Under the pieces are notes generated by a model. It worked only from the letters and a program-made list of their open reading frames with translations, did not search any database and was not told the DNA's origin. A DNA stretch of 64,000 nucleotides from the NCBI GenBank assembly GCA_963747755.1, contig CAVVGK010000014.1:1-64000 (forward strand), read 5' to 3'. Below, one piece after another: positions 62,553-64,000 of this stretch. Numbering within the stretch: the first letter of the stretch is position 1; each line of letters opens with the position of its first letter. The translations under genes were made by a program, and so were the position numbers. This stretch comes from DATFVA01 sp963747755 (GTDB lineage: Bacteria; Bacteroidota; Ignavibacteria; Ignavibacteriales; Ignavibacteriaceae).

Positions 62553-63702
62553 TTCTGTCGGTAGTTATTTTTTTTGTATAAACAGTATTGTAGTAGTCTT
62601 CCGTTTCTTTGATAATTCTTTCGAGATCTATCATCTGAATACATTCAAGGTGGTAGGGGCAAACCTTCTTCCAGCAGGGAGAGCAGAAAAGATCTTCCTG
62701 GTATAGTTTGATACCTCTGTCATATAGATCAATTTCAGTCCAGCAGCTTACTCCGAACCAGACAATAATATATTTCTTCAGTGCTATCCCCAGGTGCATT
62801 CCAAAAGAATCGCCGGTGATTATGACATCTGCGAGTTCTTCAAAGCATGCACCTCTCCTAACCCCCAGCGTGGTAGGGGTATTTATAATTTTTCCCTCAA
62901 AATGCGAATAGATTATATTGTTTCTCCCGGTATCCTCGGGACCTCCCAGCAGCACAATTTTTCCTGTGTTTTTCTCTAACAGTTTCTCTATAAGATACAC
63001 GTGCTGTTCAATCGTCATTTTTTTATTCGGATACAATTCCGAACAACCGGTGTTAAGTCCAATAACAAAATCGTTATCGTGTATACCAACACTTTTTTTA
63101 TAATCAGCAATAAATACTCTTTCGTCATCGCTGAAACTGAAGATGTAATCATCTCTTTTATAACCAACCTCAAAGGTTTCGGCAAGGTAATCCTGGCCGG
63201 TGCGTTTATTTACCTTAAATTTAAGGTGATCATCCATTCCAAGGTTGTAATTATAGTAAGCACCTTCATTTACAGGAATTATTTTACCGTCGCTGTTAAG
63301 CCCGAACCCGAGTTTCTGCTCTGACTTAACTGAGTTCAGAAGCGCGCATGAACGTTGTGATTTATCAACGTTCATCACATAATTGAACTCCATTTCATTC
63401 AGTATCGATATCGTTTCAGCATCATAAACGAAAACATTATCCAGATACGGATTATTAAGAAGAAGGGGAGCAGCTATTTTAAGGGTGACCCAGGAAATCG
63501 TCGAATCCGGGAATTTTCTTTTTATTGCCGGCAGCTGGGCAGTTGTCATTAAAATATCGCCCATTGCATCCAGATTAATGATTAATATTTTCTTTCCAAT
63601 CTGAAGATTGTCCTTACACCCATCAACCCAGCAATTGTGATCGGGATAGCAGGGTTTGTAACCGGTAAACCTCTTGCAGGAAGGAACTTCATTTAAGGCC
63701 AA
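62545..63702 (-). CDS. Glycosyltransferase family 9 (heptosyltransferase-like)
   Basis: 385 residues, GT-B fold, with ILIINLDAMGDILMTT as the GT9 opening. Extra N-terminal Cys (SCKRF, PCYPDHNC, GC) and a C-terminal set (CSPCWKKVCPYHLEC) could bind a metal or form disulfides. ADP-heptose-type sugar transfer to LPS core is the usual role. It opens a minus-strand run with the methyltransferase and ispE. Confidence 0.82.
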   Translation of the reverse strand: MALNEVPSCKRFTGYKPCYPDHNCWVDGCKDNLQIGKKILIINLDAMGDILMTTAQLPAIKRKFPDSTISWVTLKIAAPLLLNNPYLDNVFVYDAETISILNEMEFNYVMNVDKSQRSCALLNSVKSEQKLGFGLNSDGKIIPVNEGAYYNYNLGMDDHLKFKVNKRTGQDYLAETFEVGYKRDDYIFSFSDDERVFIADYKKSVGIHDNDFVIGLNTGCSELYPNKKMTIEQHVYLIEKLLEKNTGKIVLLGGPEDTGRNNIIYSHFEGKIINTPTTLGVRRGACFEELADVIITGDSFGMHLGIALKKYIIVWFGVSCWTEIDLYDRGIKLYQEDLFCSPCWKKVCPYHLECIQMIDLERIIKETEDYYNTVYTKKITTDRNG

Positions 63703-63744
63703 GAAAAACCTGACTAATTGTAAATAATAATTATATTTATAAGT

Positions 63745-63752
63745 TAAATTTG
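63745..63752 (+). promoter_or_regulatory. TAnnTTTG box upstream of the terminal glycosyltransferase gene
   Basis: TAAATTTG matches the Bacteroidetes -7 consensus, 52 bases before the ATG at 63804 on the plus strand. Confidence 0.4.
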
Positions 63753-63803
63753 TCGGTCAAATATAAAAAAACATTCACTGCATTTGAAGGAGAATTTTAA
63801 GAT

Positions 63804-64000
63804 ATGTTATTCCAGGTGAGCTTCGGGGATGGTTACGCAGGAAGCGCGAAAATTGCTATACTGAGCTCAGAGCAACTTTTGAAAAAGGGATACGAATTGA
63901 GACTCTTCGCTTCCGTCGGGTCTCTTACTGAGAGAAGAGCAAAAGAAAGGGGAATCAAGGTGGTTTCCTTGAATACTGCCCGGGATTTTAAGGAGATTTA
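63804..64000 (+). CDS. GT4-like glycosyltransferase, N-terminal part (truncated by window end)
   Basis: About 65 residues are visible and the frame is open to the edge. The opening (FQVSFGDGYAGSAKIAILSS) and LFASVGSLTERRAKERGI resemble the N-terminal Rossmann half of GT4 glycosyltransferases. AAGGAG lies 11 bases ahead of the ATG. Function only tentative. Confidence 0.6.
   Translation, partial: MLFQVSFGDGYAGSAKIAILSSEQLLKKGYELRLFASVGSLTERRAKERGIKVVSLNTARDFKEI

Overview
The window looks like a chromosomal piece of an Ignavibacteria-type bacterium (Bacteroidota/Chlorobi group). Four secreted proteins end in the type IX secretion (T9SS) sorting domain in its Ignavibacteria-like form (QNYPNPFNP ... 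VYDVLGRE ... SGIY). A PorV/PorQ-like barrel and a DUF4835 (PorD-like) protein are also present. Several starts lack a Shine-Dalgarno sequence and sit close behind Bacteroidetes-type TAnnTTTG boxes. Base composition is AT-rich. The sequence reads as typical chromosome, with a probable integrated island on the left.

Region 1 (1-16.6 kb) is accessory. On the minus strand lies a phiEco32-type amidoligase cluster (COOH-NH2 ligase, Cys-rich zinc-finger protein, class II glutamine amidotransferase, partial zinc ribbon), then a one-polypeptide Type IIG restriction-modification enzyme. Both the zinc-finger gene and the restriction gene carry an apparent single-base frameshift near the 3' end. A run of secreted or lipoprotein genes follows (three T9SS cargo proteins). 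A tyrosine integrase abuts tRNA-Leu(CAA), so 1-16.6 kb is probably one end of an island inserted at the tRNA 3' end.

Region 2 (16.8-31 kb) holds gltX-glnS, then a signalling locus: a hybrid histidine kinase with three receivers, divergent from two tandem response-regulator/class III cyclase genes. The two cyclases have complementary active-site losses (one lacks the transition-state Asn/Arg, the other has a changed metal Asp). They therefore look like the halves of a heterodimeric adenylate cyclase. Next come a helix-hairpin-helix/outer-membrane protein, the PorV-like barrel, DUF4835 and a HEAT-cyclophilin fusion.

Region 3 (30.7-34.7 kb) has a GNAT-type ceramide synthase candidate, a serine palmitoyltransferase and a divergent SDR reductase: together a bacterial dihydroceramide (sphingolipid) locus. 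Region 4 (34.7-51.3 kb) is mostly housekeeping and envelope genes: response regulator, STAS, CoA-binding protein, MATE, SpoIID, Maf, UPF0104, YtxH, DUF948, EF-G paralogue, HIT, lipoproteins, pirin, cupin and three tRNAs.

Region 5 (51.4-59.6 kb, minus) is a tightly packed surface-sugar operon: glycosyltransferase, SpsF-type cytidylyltransferase, split transketolase, GSA-type aminotransferase, SDR, KdsC-like phosphatase, a NeuB-family synthase lacking the SAF domain, and a fatty-acid hydroxylase. The combination suggests an unusual nonulosonate-like keto-acid sugar. Region 6 (59.9-64 kb) has LD-carboxypeptidase, ispE, a homocysteine methyltransferase-family protein, a GT9 glycosyltransferase and the start of a GT4-like glycosyltransferase.
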